NCBI GenBank assembly: GCA_003265685.1 | Contig: QJOU01000074.1 | Location: 1 to 47,755, forward strand | Source: Piscinibacter caeni | Lineage (GTDB): Bacteria; Pseudomonadota; Gammaproteobacteria; Burkholderiales; Burkholderiaceae_C | Reading direction: 5' to 3' | DNA: 47,755 bases | Shown: positions 17,784-26,436 of the stretch, piece by piece | Position numbering within the stretch: the stretch's first letter is position 1 | Layout: every line of letters begins with the position of its first letter | Position numbers and translations under genes: made by a program | Notes under the pieces: model-generated | The model's input: the letters and a program-made list of their open reading frames with translations, nothing else | Database searches by the model: none | Told to the model about the DNA's origin: nothing

Positions 17784-18637
17784 ACCGCAGCGAGTTCCGC
17801 TTCTTCGAGCGCCTGCGTGTGCGCTGGGCCGAGATCGACGCGCAGAAGATCGTCTTCAACGCGCACTATCTGATGTACCTGGACACGGCGATCGCCGGCT
17901 ACTGGCGCGCGCTGGCGCTGCCGTACGAGGCGACCATGCACGCGCTGGGCGGCGACCTGTACGTGCGCAAGGCTACGCTCGAGTACCACGGCTCGGCGCG
18001 CTACGACGACCAGATCGACGTCGGCCTGCGCTGCGAGCGCATCGGCAAGAGCTCGATCCTGTTTCGCGGTGGCGTGTTCCGTGCCGACGAGGCGCTGGTC
18101 GGCGGCGAGCTCGTCTACGTGTTCGCCGACCCGGCCAGCCAGACCGCGGTGCCGGTGCCGCCGGCGCTGCGCGAGGTGCTCACCGGCTTCGAGGCGGGCC
18201 GCCCGATGGTGGACGTGCGTGTCGGCGACTGGCGCGAGCTGGGCAGCGACGCGCAGGCGATCCGCACCGCGGTGTTCGTCGACGAGCAGAAGATCCCGGC
18301 CGAGCTGGAATGGGACGTGGCCGACGCCGGTGCGGTGCACGCGGTGGCCTACAACCGCATCGGCCATGCCGTGGGCACCGGGCGGCTGCTGCCGCACGTG
18401 CCCGGCGTGGCCAAGATCGGCCGCATGGCCGTGAGCCAGGCGGTGCGCGGCAGCGGCGTGGGCCGCGCCATGCTGGAGGCGCTGATGGCGCAGGCGAAGG
18501 CGCGCGGCGATCGCGAGGTGCTGCTGCATGCGCAGGCCAGCGCCGCGAGCTTCTACAGCCGTGCAGGCTTCAGCCCGCGCGGGCCGGTGTTCGAGGAGGC
18601 CGGCATCCCGCACGTCGAGATGGTCCGGCTCCTGTAG
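17780..18637 (+). CDS. Fusion: YbgC/4HBT acyl-CoA thioesterase plus GNAT acetyltransferase
   Basis: Single 285-residue frame with two enzyme domains. The first, about residues 1-135, is a hot-dog 4-hydroxybenzoyl-CoA thioesterase/YbgC domain: RVRWAEIDAQKIVFNAHYLMYLD with the conserved catalytic-position Asp (D20). The second, about 145-285, is a GNAT N-acetyltransferase with VFVDEQKIPAELEWD, motif A RMAVSQAVRGSGVGRAML for the acetyl-CoA pyrophosphate, and ASFYSRAGF. No stop or frameshift lies at the join, so this is a true fusion and not a misread. Coupled to the upstream esterase by a four-base overlap. One domain hydrolyses acyl-CoA, the other uses it, which suggests a linked acyl transaction, but the substrate is unknown. 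Confidence 0.9.
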   Translation: MNRSEFRFFERLRVRWAEIDAQKIVFNAHYLMYLDTAIAGYWRALALPYEATMHALGGDLYVRKATLEYHGSARYDDQIDVGLRCERIGKSSILFRGGVFRADEALVGGELVYVFADPASQTAVPVPPALREVLTGFEAGRPMVDVRVGDWRELGSDAQAIRTAVFVDEQKIPAELEWDVADAGAVHAVAYNRIGHAVGTGRLLPHVPGVAKIGRMAVSQAVRGSGVGRAMLEALMAQAKARGDREVLLHAQASAASFYSRAGFSPRGPVFEEAGIPHVEMVRLL

Positions 18638-18641
18638 CGGC

Positions 18642-19598
18642 TCAGGGATGCGATGCGCTGCCGCGCCGGCGGCGCGAATCCGGCCGCAGCAGGCTGCGCA
18701 CGCGGGTGCGGCGCATCGGCGCGGCACCCGGCTCGATCTCCGCCTCCGAGACGGCACCGGCCTGGGCCGGCTGGACCGGCTCGCCGGCCACGTAGCGCGG
18801 CGGCCAGTGGTTCAGCGTCGCCCGGCGCAGCAGCGCCACGCCGCCGTGCGGCGAATGGGTGCGCTCCAGCACATGCGTCACGTTGTGGCGGCCGGCGCGT
18901 TCGGTGATCACCAGCGTCGAGCAGCGCGTGCCGTAGCGGCCGTCGGGCGTGCGGATGAAGACCGGCGCGAGCTGCCGTTCGCGCTCCAGGCCGACGCCGG
19001 TGTCCGGCAGTTCGACGTCCGGCGGCAGTTCGCGGTCGGCCAGCGCGTCGAACAGCTCGCGCGCCAGTTGGTCCACCGAGTCGGCCTCGGAAAGCACCTC
19101 GCCGAGCTGGGACTTGAGCGTCTCCACCTTGGGCCAGGGCGTGTCCAGCCCGGCGTTGGACAGGCCGTACAGGCCGCGCTCGAGCCGCTGCGGGTGCGAG
19201 CCGTCGTTGCTGGCCCAGTAGCACTCGCCGAGGCGGAAGTCCGCGGCGATCAGGTTGAAGCCGTTGTAGCCGGCCAGCGCGGTGCGCATCCAGAAGCGGT
19301 CGACCGGTTCGCGCGCGGCCAGCCACTCGGGGACGATGCGCCCGCGCGAGGGTGCATCGGCGTCGTGGCGCTTCGGGTCGCGCACGTTGGTCAGCAGGCC
19401 GAGCCGGCCGGCCGCGGTCAGGCCGAGCCAGGTGCCACCGGCTTCCAGGTCGCGGCCGCCGAGGATGGCGGGCAGGTCCGGCGCCGGGCTCCACCAGGCC
19501 AGGCGCGCAGCGGCCCGGTCGAAGAACTCGTCTCGGTTGGCGGCGATGACCAGCGGGAAGCGCCGGTCCATGTCGATGGCCAGGGCTACCAGGCACAT
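18642..19598 (-). CDS. NRDE family protein (TANGO2-like)
   Basis: 318-residue protein with the NRDE signature: MCLVALAI at the N-terminus with Cys2, AANRDEFFDR at about 19-28, GGRDLEAGGTWLGL and TNVRDP. The family is widespread and includes the eukaryotic TANGO2 protein; an Ntn-type fold has been suggested and biochemical function is unsettled. The C-terminal 40 or so residues are Arg-rich and not conserved in style. The ATG at 19598 lies inside the end of the upstream gene (13-bp overlap). The stop lies only 4 bases past the convergent stop at 18637. Confidence 0.85.
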   Translation of the reverse strand: MCLVALAIDMDRRFPLVIAANRDEFFDRAAARLAWWSPAPDLPAILGGRDLEAGGTWLGLTAAGRLGLLTNVRDPKRHDADAPSRGRIVPEWLAAREPVDRFWMRTALAGYNGFNLIAADFRLGECYWASNDGSHPQRLERGLYGLSNAGLDTPWPKVETLKSQLGEVLSEADSVDQLARELFDALADRELPPDVELPDTGVGLERERQLAPVFIRTPDGRYGTRCSTLVITERAGRHNVTHVLERTHSPHGGVALLRRATLNHWPPRYVAGEPVQPAQAGAVSEAEIEPGAAPMRRTRVRSLLRPDSRRRRGSASHP

Positions 19599-19891
19599 GC
19601 GATGAACACCTCGGTGTGGCGTGCACCCTCGATGCAGTCCGCCAGGCTCGTGGCCTCGGCGTCGATCTCGCGCTGCAGTTCGGCACTGATGCCGTCGGGG
19701 CTGTGCATGGTGGGAAGGGCGTAGGTCTCCATCCAGGTGTGCCGGCCGTCGCGCAGTTCGGGCCGGCGCAGGAGCCGGGCCACGAGCTGCGGGTGCCGAC
19801 GGCATAGCCGCGCCTGGAACTGACGGACCCGCTCGACCACCTCGGCCTCGCGGTCCACAGGCGATCGATAGTAGATGAACAGCTCGCGCAT
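19586..19891 (-). CDS. DUF4936-like small protein
   Basis: 101-residue soluble protein, MRELFIYYRSPVDREAEVV..., with a conserved-looking VRQFQARLCRRHPQLVARLLRRPE helix and TWMETYA. It resembles DUF4936, a small ferredoxin-fold family found mainly in betaproteobacteria beside ygfZ and the NRDE gene; this is from memory of the family. No active-site motif can be named. The gene starts 52 bp after the ygfZ stop and its end overlaps the NRDE start by 13 bp, so the three are probably one transcript. Confidence 0.65.
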   Translation of the reverse strand: MRELFIYYRSPVDREAEVVERVRQFQARLCRRHPQLVARLLRRPELRDGRHTWMETYALPTMHSPDGISAELQREIDAEATSLADCIEGARHTEVFIACAW

Positions 19892-19943
19892 GCCGCTGGG
19901 TCGTCGGCAGGGCGTGAAGTCTTTCCGTGCCGTCTGCCGCGGC

Positions 19944-20873
19944 TCAGGCGGGCAAGGCGGCGTCCAGCGGCACGGCGTAGGGCAGCGCGCGGCGGCGCAG
20001 CATGGGGCCGCCGGGCGCGCCCAGGTGCAGGCTGCCGCCGTCGAGCGCCGCGAGCTTGACCTCGGCCAGCACCGAGCTGCCGCCGTCCGGGCGCGGCGCG
20101 GCATTGGCCACCAGGCCGGCCGGCTGGCCGGGATCGGCGCTGTGGAACAGCTCCTGCCCGGCCTGCGCGTCGGCATCGACGTCGAACAGGAAGGCGCGGC
20201 GCTTGAGCGTGCCGCGGTACTGGCTGCGCGCGACCACCTCCTGGCCCGGGTAGCAGCCCTTCTTGAAGTCGACGCCGCCGAGCAGTTCGAGATTGATCAT
20301 CTGCGGCACGAACTGGTCCACCGTGGCCGGCTCGATGAGCGGCACGCCGGACAGCACCTCCAGCCAGCGCCACGCGGCCTCGTCGAGCACGGGCAGGGCG
20401 GAGGTGTCGAGCGGCCCGGCGGCCAACGCCCGCGGCGTGCCGTCGACCTCGGGCAGGCGGATCAGCGTCGCGCCGCCGGACAGGCGGCATTGCCAGGGCG
20501 GCGTGTCGACCAGCAGGCCGGCCGCGGCGGGGCCGGCCAGGCCGTGCAGCGGCCACTCGGCGCTCGCGTCGTCGAGCTTGCACTTGGCACGCAGCACGAA
20601 CATCGACAACCGCTTCAGCGTCGCCGGCAGCACGCCGGCATGGCAGGCGAGCAGCACCTCGTCCGGGCCGGCGCGCCAGAGCAAGAAGCTGGCCTGCAGG
20701 CGCCCCTTGGCCGAGCAGAAGCCCGCCAGGCGCGCCTGCGACGGCCCGAGCTGGGCGACGTCGCTGGTCAGCTGCCCGTGCAGGAAGGCGGCGGCATCGG
20801 CGCCACGGGCGCGGATCACGCCCCAGCGCGGCAGGCGCAGCGCGCCGTCGAAGGGCGAAGAGGTCGTGTGCAT
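19944..20873 (-). CDS. ygfZ: Folate-binding protein YgfZ
   Basis: 309-residue GcvT-like tetrahydrofolate-binding protein needed for maintenance of certain iron-sulfur enzymes. The diagnostic motif K-G-C-Y-x-G-Q-E is present (KGCYPGQE, about 205-212; C207), as is the N-terminal FLHGQLTSDV. Length is close to E. coli YgfZ (326). I chose ATG 20873 (MHTTSSPFDGALRLP); an upstream ATG at 20898 would overlap the short divergent promoter region with mltG. A DNA segment of 60 bp separates it from the divergent mltG start. Confidence 0.92.
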   Translation of the reverse strand: MHTTSSPFDGALRLPRWGVIRARGADAAAFLHGQLTSDVAQLGPSQARLAGFCSAKGRLQASFLLWRAGPDEVLLACHAGVLPATLKRLSMFVLRAKCKLDDASAEWPLHGLAGPAAAGLLVDTPPWQCRLSGGATLIRLPEVDGTPRALAAGPLDTSALPVLDEAAWRWLEVLSGVPLIEPATVDQFVPQMINLELLGGVDFKKGCYPGQEVVARSQYRGTLKRRAFLFDVDADAQAGQELFHSADPGQPAGLVANAAPRPDGGSSVLAEVKLAALDGGSLHLGAPGGPMLRRRALPYAVPLDAALPA

Positions 20874-20933
20874 GCGGCCATTATCATCAGCGCCCATGTT
20901 CCGTGCCGTGCCCGGGCCGCTGCGCCGCCGCCG

Positions 20934-21926
20934 ATGAAGTGGTTGTTTCGGTTGCTGCTGCTCGTGGTGCTGCTGGCCGGGGCGGCCGCCGGTGCGGCGT
21001 GGTGGTGGCTGCAGCAGCCGCTGCCGCTGGCCGGCGAGAGCGCCGAGCTCTCCATCGAGCCCGGCACCTCGCCGCGCGACATCGCGCAGGGCTGGGTGGC
21101 CGCGGGCGTGCAGGCCTCGCCGCTGCTGCTGTACGAATGGTTCCGCTGGTCCGGCCAGGCGCGCCGCATCCGCGCCGGCAGCTACGAGATCACGGCCGGC
21201 ACCACGCCGCGCGCACTGCTGGAAAAGATGGTGCGCGGCGACGAGACGCTCGCCACCGTGCGCCTGATCGAAGGCTGGACCTTCCGCCAGTTCCGCGCCG
21301 AACTCGCCCGCGCCGAGGCCCTGAAGCCGACCACCGCCGGCATGAGCGATGCCGAGGTGATGGCCGCGCTCGGCCAGCCGGGCGTCGCGCCCGAGGGCCG
21401 ATTCCATCCGGACACTTACGCCTACAGCAAGGGCAGCCCCGACCTGGCGGTGCTGCGGCGCGCCGGGCGCGCGATGCAGCAGCGGCTCGAAGCCGCGTGG
21501 GCGCAGCGCGCGCCGGACACGCCGCTGAAGAGCGCCGACGAGGCGCTGATCCTGGCCTCGATCATCGAGAAGGAGACCGGCGCGGCGGCCGAACGCGGGC
21601 GCGTGGCGCAGGTGTTCATCAACCGCCTGCGCATCGGCATGCCGCTGCAGACCGACCCGACGGTGATCTACGGCCTGGGCGAGAGCTTCGACGGCAACCT
21701 GCGCAAGCGCGACCTGCAGACCGACGGCCCGTACAACACCTACCTGCGGGCCGGCCTGCCGCCGACGCCGATCGCGATGCCGGGCAAGGCAGCGCTGCTG
21801 GCGGCGGTGCGGCCGGACCCGGGCAAGGCGCTCTACTTCGTCGCGCGCGGCGACGGCACCAGCGAATTCAGCGACACCCTCGCCGAGCATAATCGGGCAG
21901 TGAACAAGTACCAGCGCAACCGCTGA
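20934..21926 (+). CDS. mltG: Endolytic murein transglycosylase MltG
   Basis: Inner-membrane lytic transglycosylase that cuts nascent peptidoglycan and sets glycan chain length. The 330-residue protein has an N-terminal membrane anchor (about 4-26), a LysM-like subdomain, and the YceG catalytic domain with [12 protein letters not shown], where E212 is the probable catalytic glutamate (equivalent to E. coli E218). The [11 protein letters not shown] and [14 protein letters not shown] motifs are intact. Its TGA overlaps the ATG of tmk (TGATG), the same pairing as yceG-tmk in E. coli. Confidence 0.94.
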   Translation: MKWLFRLLLLVVLLAGAAAGAAWWWLQQPLPLAGESAELSIEPGTSPRDIAQGWVAAGVQASPLLLYEWFRWSGQARRIRAGSYEITAGTTPRALLEKMVRGDETLATVRLIEGWTFRQFRAELARAEALKPTTAGMSDAEVMAALGQPGVAPEGRFHPDTYAYSKGSPDLAVLRRAGRAMQQRLEAAWAQRAPDTPLKSADEALILASIIEKETGAAAERGRVAQVFINRLRIGMPLQTDPTVIYGLGESFDGNLRKRDLQTDGPYNTYLRAGLPPTPIAMPGKAALLAAVRPDPGKALYFVARGDGTSEFSDTLAEHNRAVNKYQRNR

Positions 21927-22549
21927 TGGGCCCGGGCCGCGCGGGTCGCTTCATCACCTTCGAAGGCATCGACGGGGCCGGCAAGTCCACCCACCTGGAC
22001 ACGCTGGCGCAGCGGCTGCGCGCGCGCGGCGCCACGGTGCACTGCACCCGCGAGCCCGGCGGCACGCCGCTGGCCGAGCGCCTGCGCGAACGCGTGCTGG
22101 GCGATCCGATGGATGCGCTGACCGAGGCGCTGCTGGTGTTCGCCGCGCGCCGCGACCATGTCGTGACGCTGATCGAGCCGGCCCTGGCACGCGGCGAGAC
22201 CGTGGTCTGCGACCGCTTCACCGACGCGACCTTCGCCTACCAGGGTGGCGGGCGCGGCTTCGATGCGGCGGTGCTCGTGCAGCTCGAGGCCTGGGTGCAC
22301 GGCGCGTTGCAGCCCGACCTGACCCTGTGGCTCGACCTGCCGGCCGAGGAAGCCGCGCGGCGCCGCGCCGCAGCGCGTGCGGCCGACCGCTTCGAACGCG
22401 AGGACCTGGCCTTCTTCGAGCGCGTGCGCGCCGGCTATGCGGCGCGCCACGCCGCCGCGCGGCAGCGCATCGTGCGCATCGAGTCCGACCGGCCGCGCGA
22501 GCAGGTCTGGGCGCAGATCGAGGCCGCCCTGGAGGCGCGCGGATGGTAG
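21926..22549 (+). CDS. tmk: Thymidylate kinase
   Basis: Converts dTMP to dTDP with ATP. The 207-residue protein has P-loop [11 protein letters not shown] (about 12-22), the DRF motif [16 protein letters not shown] and a lid with [16 protein letters not shown]. The DRF rather than DRY form and the lid-located arginines are the class II (E. coli-type) pattern. Translationally coupled at both ends: its ATG shares the mltG TGA and its TAG overlaps the start of holB. Confidence 0.95.
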   Translation: MGPGRAGRFITFEGIDGAGKSTHLDTLAQRLRARGATVHCTREPGGTPLAERLRERVLGDPMDALTEALLVFAARRDHVVTLIEPALARGETVVCDRFTDATFAYQGGGRGFDAAVLVQLEAWVHGALQPDLTLWLDLPAEEAARRRAAARAADRFEREDLAFFERVRAGYAARHAAARQRIVRIESDRPREQVWAQIEAALEARGW

Positions 22550-23592
22550 GCCCGGACGGCGTGCTCCCGCTGCCCTGGCTCGGGCCGTGGCTGACCCAGG
22601 CGCTGCAGACCCAGCGCGGCCACGCCGTCCTGCTGCAGGGGCCGGCGGGGGTGGGGCAGTGGCCCCTGGCCCTCACGCTGGCGCAGGCCTGGCTGTGCGA
22701 GGAGGGGTCCGCGGCGCGGCCCTGCGGGCGCTGCGCCAGCTGCCGCCTGGTGCAGGCACGTTCGCACCCCGACCTGCGCGTGCTGCTGCCCGAGGCGCTG
22801 CAGGCCGCGCTCGGCTGGAGCACCGAGGACGCGAACGGCGAGGGCGCCGAGGCCGCCGCCGGCGACAAGAAGCGCCAGCCGAGCAAGGAGATCAAGGTCG
22901 ATGCGGTGCGCGGCGCCGTCGGCTTCGCCCAGACGACGCCGGCCCGCGGGCGCGGCAAGGTGGTGGTGCTGCATCCGGCCGAGCGCATGAACGCGGTCGC
23001 CGCCAACGCACTGCTGAAGACACTCGAGGAGCCGGCCGGCGACGCCCGCTTCGTGCTGACCTGCGCGACGCCCGAGGCGCTGCTGCCGACCATCCGCAGC
23101 CGCTGCCAGGCGATGGCGCTGCCGCTGCCGCCCGCCGATCAGGCCACGGCCTGGCTGGCCGGGCAGGGCGTCGCGGGGGCCGAGGTGCTGCTGGCCGCCT
23201 GCGGCGGGCAGCCGCTCGAGGCGCTCGAGGCCGCACGCACCGGGCTGGACGCGGCCACCTGGACACGCCTGCCCCAGGCGCTCGCCCAGGGCGACGCGGC
23301 CGTGCTGGCCGGCTGGCCGCTGCCGCGGGCGATCGACGCGCTGCAGAAGCTCTGCCACGACCTGAGCGTGAACGCGCTCGGCGGCGTGCCGCGCTACTTT
23401 CCGGCGGCGTCGCTGCCGCGCGGGGCGTCGCTCGAGGGGCTGCTCGGCTGGTCGGCGGCGCTGCAGCGCGCGGCGCGCCATGCCGAGCACCCGCTCAACG
23501 CCGGCCTGGCGATCGAGGCACTCGTCACGCAGGGCGAGATGGCATGCGGACGCCGTGCTGTTCCGCGCACGGCCGGCGCGGCCGTTCGCTAA
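22543..23592 (+). CDS. holB: DNA polymerase III subunit delta'
   Basis: Clamp-loader delta' subunit, 349 residues. The AAA+ fold has a degenerate Walker A ([11 protein letters not shown], lacking the K-S/T), normal for delta'. The zinc module is C52, C61, C64 and C67. The sensor-1/SRC region reads [19 protein letters not shown]...IRSRCQ. Compared with E. coli there is a charged insert of about 30 residues (about 93-122, [18 protein letters not shown]) after the zinc module. Starts at ATG 22543 inside the end of tmk. Confidence 0.92.
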   Translation: MVGPDGVLPLPWLGPWLTQALQTQRGHAVLLQGPAGVGQWPLALTLAQAWLCEEGSAARPCGRCASCRLVQARSHPDLRVLLPEALQAALGWSTEDANGEGAEAAAGDKKRQPSKEIKVDAVRGAVGFAQTTPARGRGKVVVLHPAERMNAVAANALLKTLEEPAGDARFVLTCATPEALLPTIRSRCQAMALPLPPADQATAWLAGQGVAGAEVLLAACGGQPLEALEAARTGLDAATWTRLPQALAQGDAAVLAGWPLPRAIDALQKLCHDLSVNALGGVPRYFPAASLPRGASLEGLLGWSAALQRAARHAEHPLNAGLAIEALVTQGEMACGRRAVPRTAGAAVR

Positions 23593-23602
23593 ACTGCACG
23601 CC

Positions 23603-23998
23603 ATGAGCGAGGCTCCCGGCCGTCCCCCCCTGTCCGGCGCCGCCCCATCGGCGGCCAGTGCCCGGCCGAGCGTCATCCAGCTGGTCTTCCGCGAGAAGGG
23701 TGCGCTGTACGCCGCCTACATGCCGGTGTTCTCCGACGGCGGCCTGTTCGTCCCGACCACGCGCGACTACAAGCTCGGCGAGGACATCTACCTGCTGCTG
23801 TCGCTGCCCGACGACCCGCAGCGCTACCCGGTGGCCGGCAAGGTCGGCTGGATCACCCCGGCCAATGCCTCGGGCGGCCGTACCCAGGGTGTCGGCGTGC
23901 GTTTCCCGACCGACGAAAAGACCCGTGTGCTGAAGCTGAAGATCGAGGAGATCCTCGGCACGTCGATCTCCTCGGCCAAGCCGACCCAGACGATCTGA
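23603..23998 (+). CDS. pilZ: PilZ domain protein
   Basis: 131-residue single-domain PilZ protein with GGLFVPTTRDYKLGEDIYLLLSLPDD and a GKVGWITPANASGGRTQGVGVRF core. It resembles the type IV pilus assembly PilZ, which sits next to holB in Pseudomonas and relatives. The arginine-rich RxxxR c-di-GMP-binding motif is not obvious at the N-terminus, as in Pseudomonas PilZ, so it may act through protein contacts and not as a c-di-GMP receptor. Begins 10 bp after holB. No pilus genes other than this one are in the window. Confidence 0.88.
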   Translation: MSEAPGRPPLSGAAPSAASARPSVIQLVFREKGALYAAYMPVFSDGGLFVPTTRDYKLGEDIYLLLSLPDDPQRYPVAGKVGWITPANASGGRTQGVGVRFPTDEKTRVLKLKIEEILGTSISSAKPTQTI

Positions 23999-24050
23999 GC
24001 CGGCGCGGCCCGCGGTTGGCGTGGCTGCCGTCTCCTTTCCTGCGTGTCCC

Positions 24051-24875
24051 ATGTACGTCGACTCCCACTGCCACCTGAGCTTTCCGGAACTGGCCGGCCG
24101 CCTGGCGGACATCCGCGCCGACATGGCTGCCGCGGGGGTGGACCGCGCGCTGTGCATCTGCACGACGCTCGAGGAATTCGACACCGTGCACGCCATGGCC
24201 GTCGCGCACGACAACTTCTGGTGCACGGTCGGCGTTCACCCGGACAACGAGGGTGTGGCCGAACCGACGCCGGGCGACCTGTGCGAGCGGGCCGCACGCG
24301 CCAAGGTGGTCGCCATCGGCGAGACCGGGCTCGACTACTACCGCCTCAACGGCCGCAGCGTCGCCGACATGGCGTGGCAGCGCGAGCGCTTCCGCGTGCA
24401 CATCGAGGCCGCCCGGGCCACCGGCCTGCCGCTCGTGATCCACACCCGTAGTGCCTCCGACGACACGCTGGCGATCCTGCGCGAGCACGGCGGGGCGCAG
24501 GCCGGCGGGGTGTTCCACTGCTTCACCGAGACCCTGGCCGTGGCGCGCGCCGCGCTGGACCAGGGCTTCTACATCTCCTTCTCCGGCATTCTCACCTTCC
24601 GCAACGCGGTCGAGCTGCAGGAGGTAGCCCGCTTCGTGCCGCTCGAGCGCTGCCTGATCGAGACCGACAGCCCGTACCTCGCACCGGTCCCGTTCCGCGG
24701 CAAGATCAACACGCCGGCGTATGTGCCCTACGTGGCCAAGCAGCTCGCCGCGCTGAAGGGCCTCGAGGTCGCCGAGGTGGCCGAGGCGACCAGCCGGAAC
24801 TTCGAGCGGCTGTTCCGCCGCACCCAGCCGGCCGTGCCCCCATCGATTGACCGAGACAAGCAATCCATCACATGA
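24051..24875 (+). CDS. tatD: TatD-family metal-dependent hydrolase (deoxyribonuclease)
   Basis: 274-residue TIM-barrel metallohydrolase of the TatD/YcfH family. Metal ligands are visible: H6 and H8 in DSHCHLS, E in IGETGLDYY (about 93), H in LVIHTR (about 130), H in VFHCF (about 155) and D in IETDSPYLAP (about 204). I chose ATG 24051, which gives MYVDSHCHL directly. In E. coli the homologue ycfH also follows holB. Its TGA overlaps the next ATG (ATGA). Confidence 0.93.
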   Translation: MYVDSHCHLSFPELAGRLADIRADMAAAGVDRALCICTTLEEFDTVHAMAVAHDNFWCTVGVHPDNEGVAEPTPGDLCERAARAKVVAIGETGLDYYRLNGRSVADMAWQRERFRVHIEAARATGLPLVIHTRSASDDTLAILREHGGAQAGGVFHCFTETLAVARAALDQGFYISFSGILTFRNAVELQEVARFVPLERCLIETDSPYLAPVPFRGKINTPAYVPYVAKQLAALKGLEVAEVAEATSRNFERLFRRTQPAVPPSIDRDKQSIT

Positions 24876-25495
24876 AGAAAATCGTCTATCTATTTGCTGC
24901 GATTTGCTTTTCTTCCGCCCAGGCGAGCGCCTACGACGACTTCTTCGTGGCGCTGATCCGGGACGACCCAGGCACGATCAAGTCGCTCATCGCGCAGGGT
25001 TTCGACGCGAACAGCGTCGATCCCCAGGGCCAGCCGGCCGCCAACGTGGCGATCCAGCGCGACTCGGCACGTGCCTTCACGGCGCTGGTCGAGACGCCCG
25101 GGCTGGACGTGAACCAGCTCAACAAGGCCGGGGAGAGCGCCTTGATGCTGGCCGCCATCAAGGGCCAGCTCGAGTGGTGCGAGAAGCTGCTGCAGCGCGG
25201 CGCCAGGGTGAACCAGCCCGGCTGGGCGCCGCTGCACTACGCCGCCACGGGGCCGAACCCGCGCATCGTCGAGCTGCTGCTGGCACGTGGCGCCGAGATC
25301 GAGGCAGCGTCGCCGAACGGGTCGACGCCGCTGATGATGGCGGCGCGCTACGGCAGCGAGGAATCGGTGCGCCTGCTGCTGGCCAAGGGCGCGGACACCA
25401 CGCGCCGCAACGAGCGCAACCTGAGCGCCGCGGATTTCGCCCGCCTGGCCGGCCGCGCCCAGCTCGCTGATGCCTTGCAGCGGACGGTGCGCTGA
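24872..25495 (+). CDS. Secreted ankyrin-repeat protein
   Basis: 207-residue protein with a cleavable signal peptide (about residues 1-20, ends SSAQASA) followed by about five ankyrin repeats from residue 25 onward, for example NKAGESALMLAAIKGQLEW, GWAPLHYAATGPNPRIVELLL and NGSTPLMMAARYGSEESVRLLL. Predicted periplasmic. Likely a protein-protein interaction module; partner unknown. The first 50 bases of the gene are clearly less GC-rich than their surroundings, as often seen in signal-peptide coding starts. Coupled to tatD by a four-base overlap. Confidence 0.88.
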   Translation: MKKIVYLFAAICFSSAQASAYDDFFVALIRDDPGTIKSLIAQGFDANSVDPQGQPAANVAIQRDSARAFTALVETPGLDVNQLNKAGESALMLAAIKGQLEWCEKLLQRGARVNQPGWAPLHYAATGPNPRIVELLLARGAEIEAASPNGSTPLMMAARYGSEESVRLLLAKGADTTRRNERNLSAADFARLAGRAQLADALQRTVR

Positions 25496-25630
25496 GACCT
25501 GCCAACTCGTTCACGCGATTCGCGTTTTGTCAGCGCGTTTCCGACACGCCGATTGGCGCTGCATCGTCTGTGCGCGCCAGTCCCGGCTGCGTAGATTGCG
25601 AGCCATCCCAGTGCCTCAGGGAGGCCGCCG

Positions 25631-25861
25631 ATGCAAACCGCTCAACTCGCGAACAATCCGTTTGCGCTCCTGCTAGATCCGTCGGCCGTGCTGGCGCAGG
25701 TCGAGCGCTCGGACCGCCTGAACCGGCTCGCCAGCCGCATCTGCCGTCCGCTGGACAAGCCGACGCCCGGCACCACCGCCGACGAGAAGCCGGCTGAGAC
25801 TCACGAATTCGAGACTTCCCTCCCGGAGTCTCTCGGCGACATCAGCGACATCGTCCGCTGA
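25631..25861 (+). CDS. Conserved small protein of unknown function (76 aa)
   Basis: Begins MQTAQLANNPFALLLDP and has a basic middle (RLNRLASRICRPLDKP) and an acidic, Pro/Thr-rich tail. No signal peptide or membrane helix. A good Shine-Dalgarno (GGGAGG) lies about 8 bases before the ATG, which supports translation. I recall similar 60-80-residue proteins with the same NNPFAL and CRPLDKP segments in other Burkholderiales, but their function is not known to me. It stands alone: 135 bp after the ankyrin gene and 66 bp before the convergent merR stop. Confidence 0.7.
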   Translation: MQTAQLANNPFALLLDPSAVLAQVERSDRLNRLASRICRPLDKPTPGTTADEKPAETHEFETSLPESLGDISDIVR

Positions 25862-25927
25862 CACCTGCCGCCGCGCACCGCGCGGCACTTGCGCGCCGGT
25901 CCGACGGGCCGGTGGCAAGGCCCTCCC

Positions 25928-26359
25928 TCAGCGACCCGGACGCCGCGGCGTGCGGCGTTGCGCCCCGGGCTCCAGCGCACCGCTGGCCGCCGCCTTCAGC
26001 AGGCGCTGGAAGGAGGGGCATTCGGCATGGCTGGGCGCCGGGCAGGCGGCCGCGTGCCGCAAGCCTTCGCTCATCGCCTGCAGCCGCCTCACCGTGCGGT
26101 CGAGTTCGTCGGCCTTGGCCGAGAGCAAGGCCCGGTCGATGCTCGGCGCCCCGCCGGGCGTGAACATGGCGCCGATCTCGTCGAGCGAGAAGCCGGCCGC
26201 CTGGCCGAGCGCGATGAGCGCCAGCTGATCGAGCACCGCGGGCGCGAACTTGCGCCGTGCGCCCTCGCGCTCGAGCGAGCGGATGAGGCCCTTGCGTTCG
26301 TAGTAGCGCAGCGCGGAGGCCGCGACGCCGGACCGCCGGGCCACCTCGGAGATGTCCAT
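25928..26359 (-). CDS. MerR-family transcriptional regulator
   Basis: 143-residue regulator with an N-terminal winged helix (MDISEVARRSGVAASALRYYERKGL, then RKFAPAVLDQLALIALGQAAGFSLDEI) and a coiled-coil dimerisation helix (about 80-110). The C-terminal effector part has a pair of cysteines, C-x7-C (CPAPSHAEC), unlike the four-cysteine [2Fe-2S] cluster of SoxR, so any redox or metal sensing would be different. Divergent from the DUF2938 gene across a classic MerR operator. An upstream in-frame start would run into that operator and was rejected; ATG 26359 gives the family N-terminus. Confidence 0.9.
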   Translation of the reverse strand: MDISEVARRSGVAASALRYYERKGLIRSLEREGARRKFAPAVLDQLALIALGQAAGFSLDEIGAMFTPGGAPSIDRALLSAKADELDRTVRRLQAMSEGLRHAAACPAPSHAECPSFQRLLKAAASGALEPGAQRRTPRRPGR

Positions 26360-26365
26360 GGGCGC

Positions 26366-26396
26366 TTGACTTGAAGTTGACTTCAACTTCTATAGT
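26366..26396 (+). promoter_or_regulatory. MerR-type promoter with 19-bp spacer and operator dyad
   Basis: TTGACT (-35, 26366-26371) and TATAGT (-10, 26391-26396) are separated by 19 bp, the over-long spacer typical of MerR-activated promoters. The spacer is almost entirely a perfect dyad: GAAGTTGA (26373-26380), CT, TCAACTTC (26383-26390). It lies between merR (minus) and the DUF2938 gene (plus), 40 bases before the latter's ATG. Almost certainly the target of the adjacent regulator. Confidence 0.85.
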
Positions 26397-26436
26397 GGTC
26401 CTCATTCGCCATCGCGTCAACCCATCGAGGACCCTC

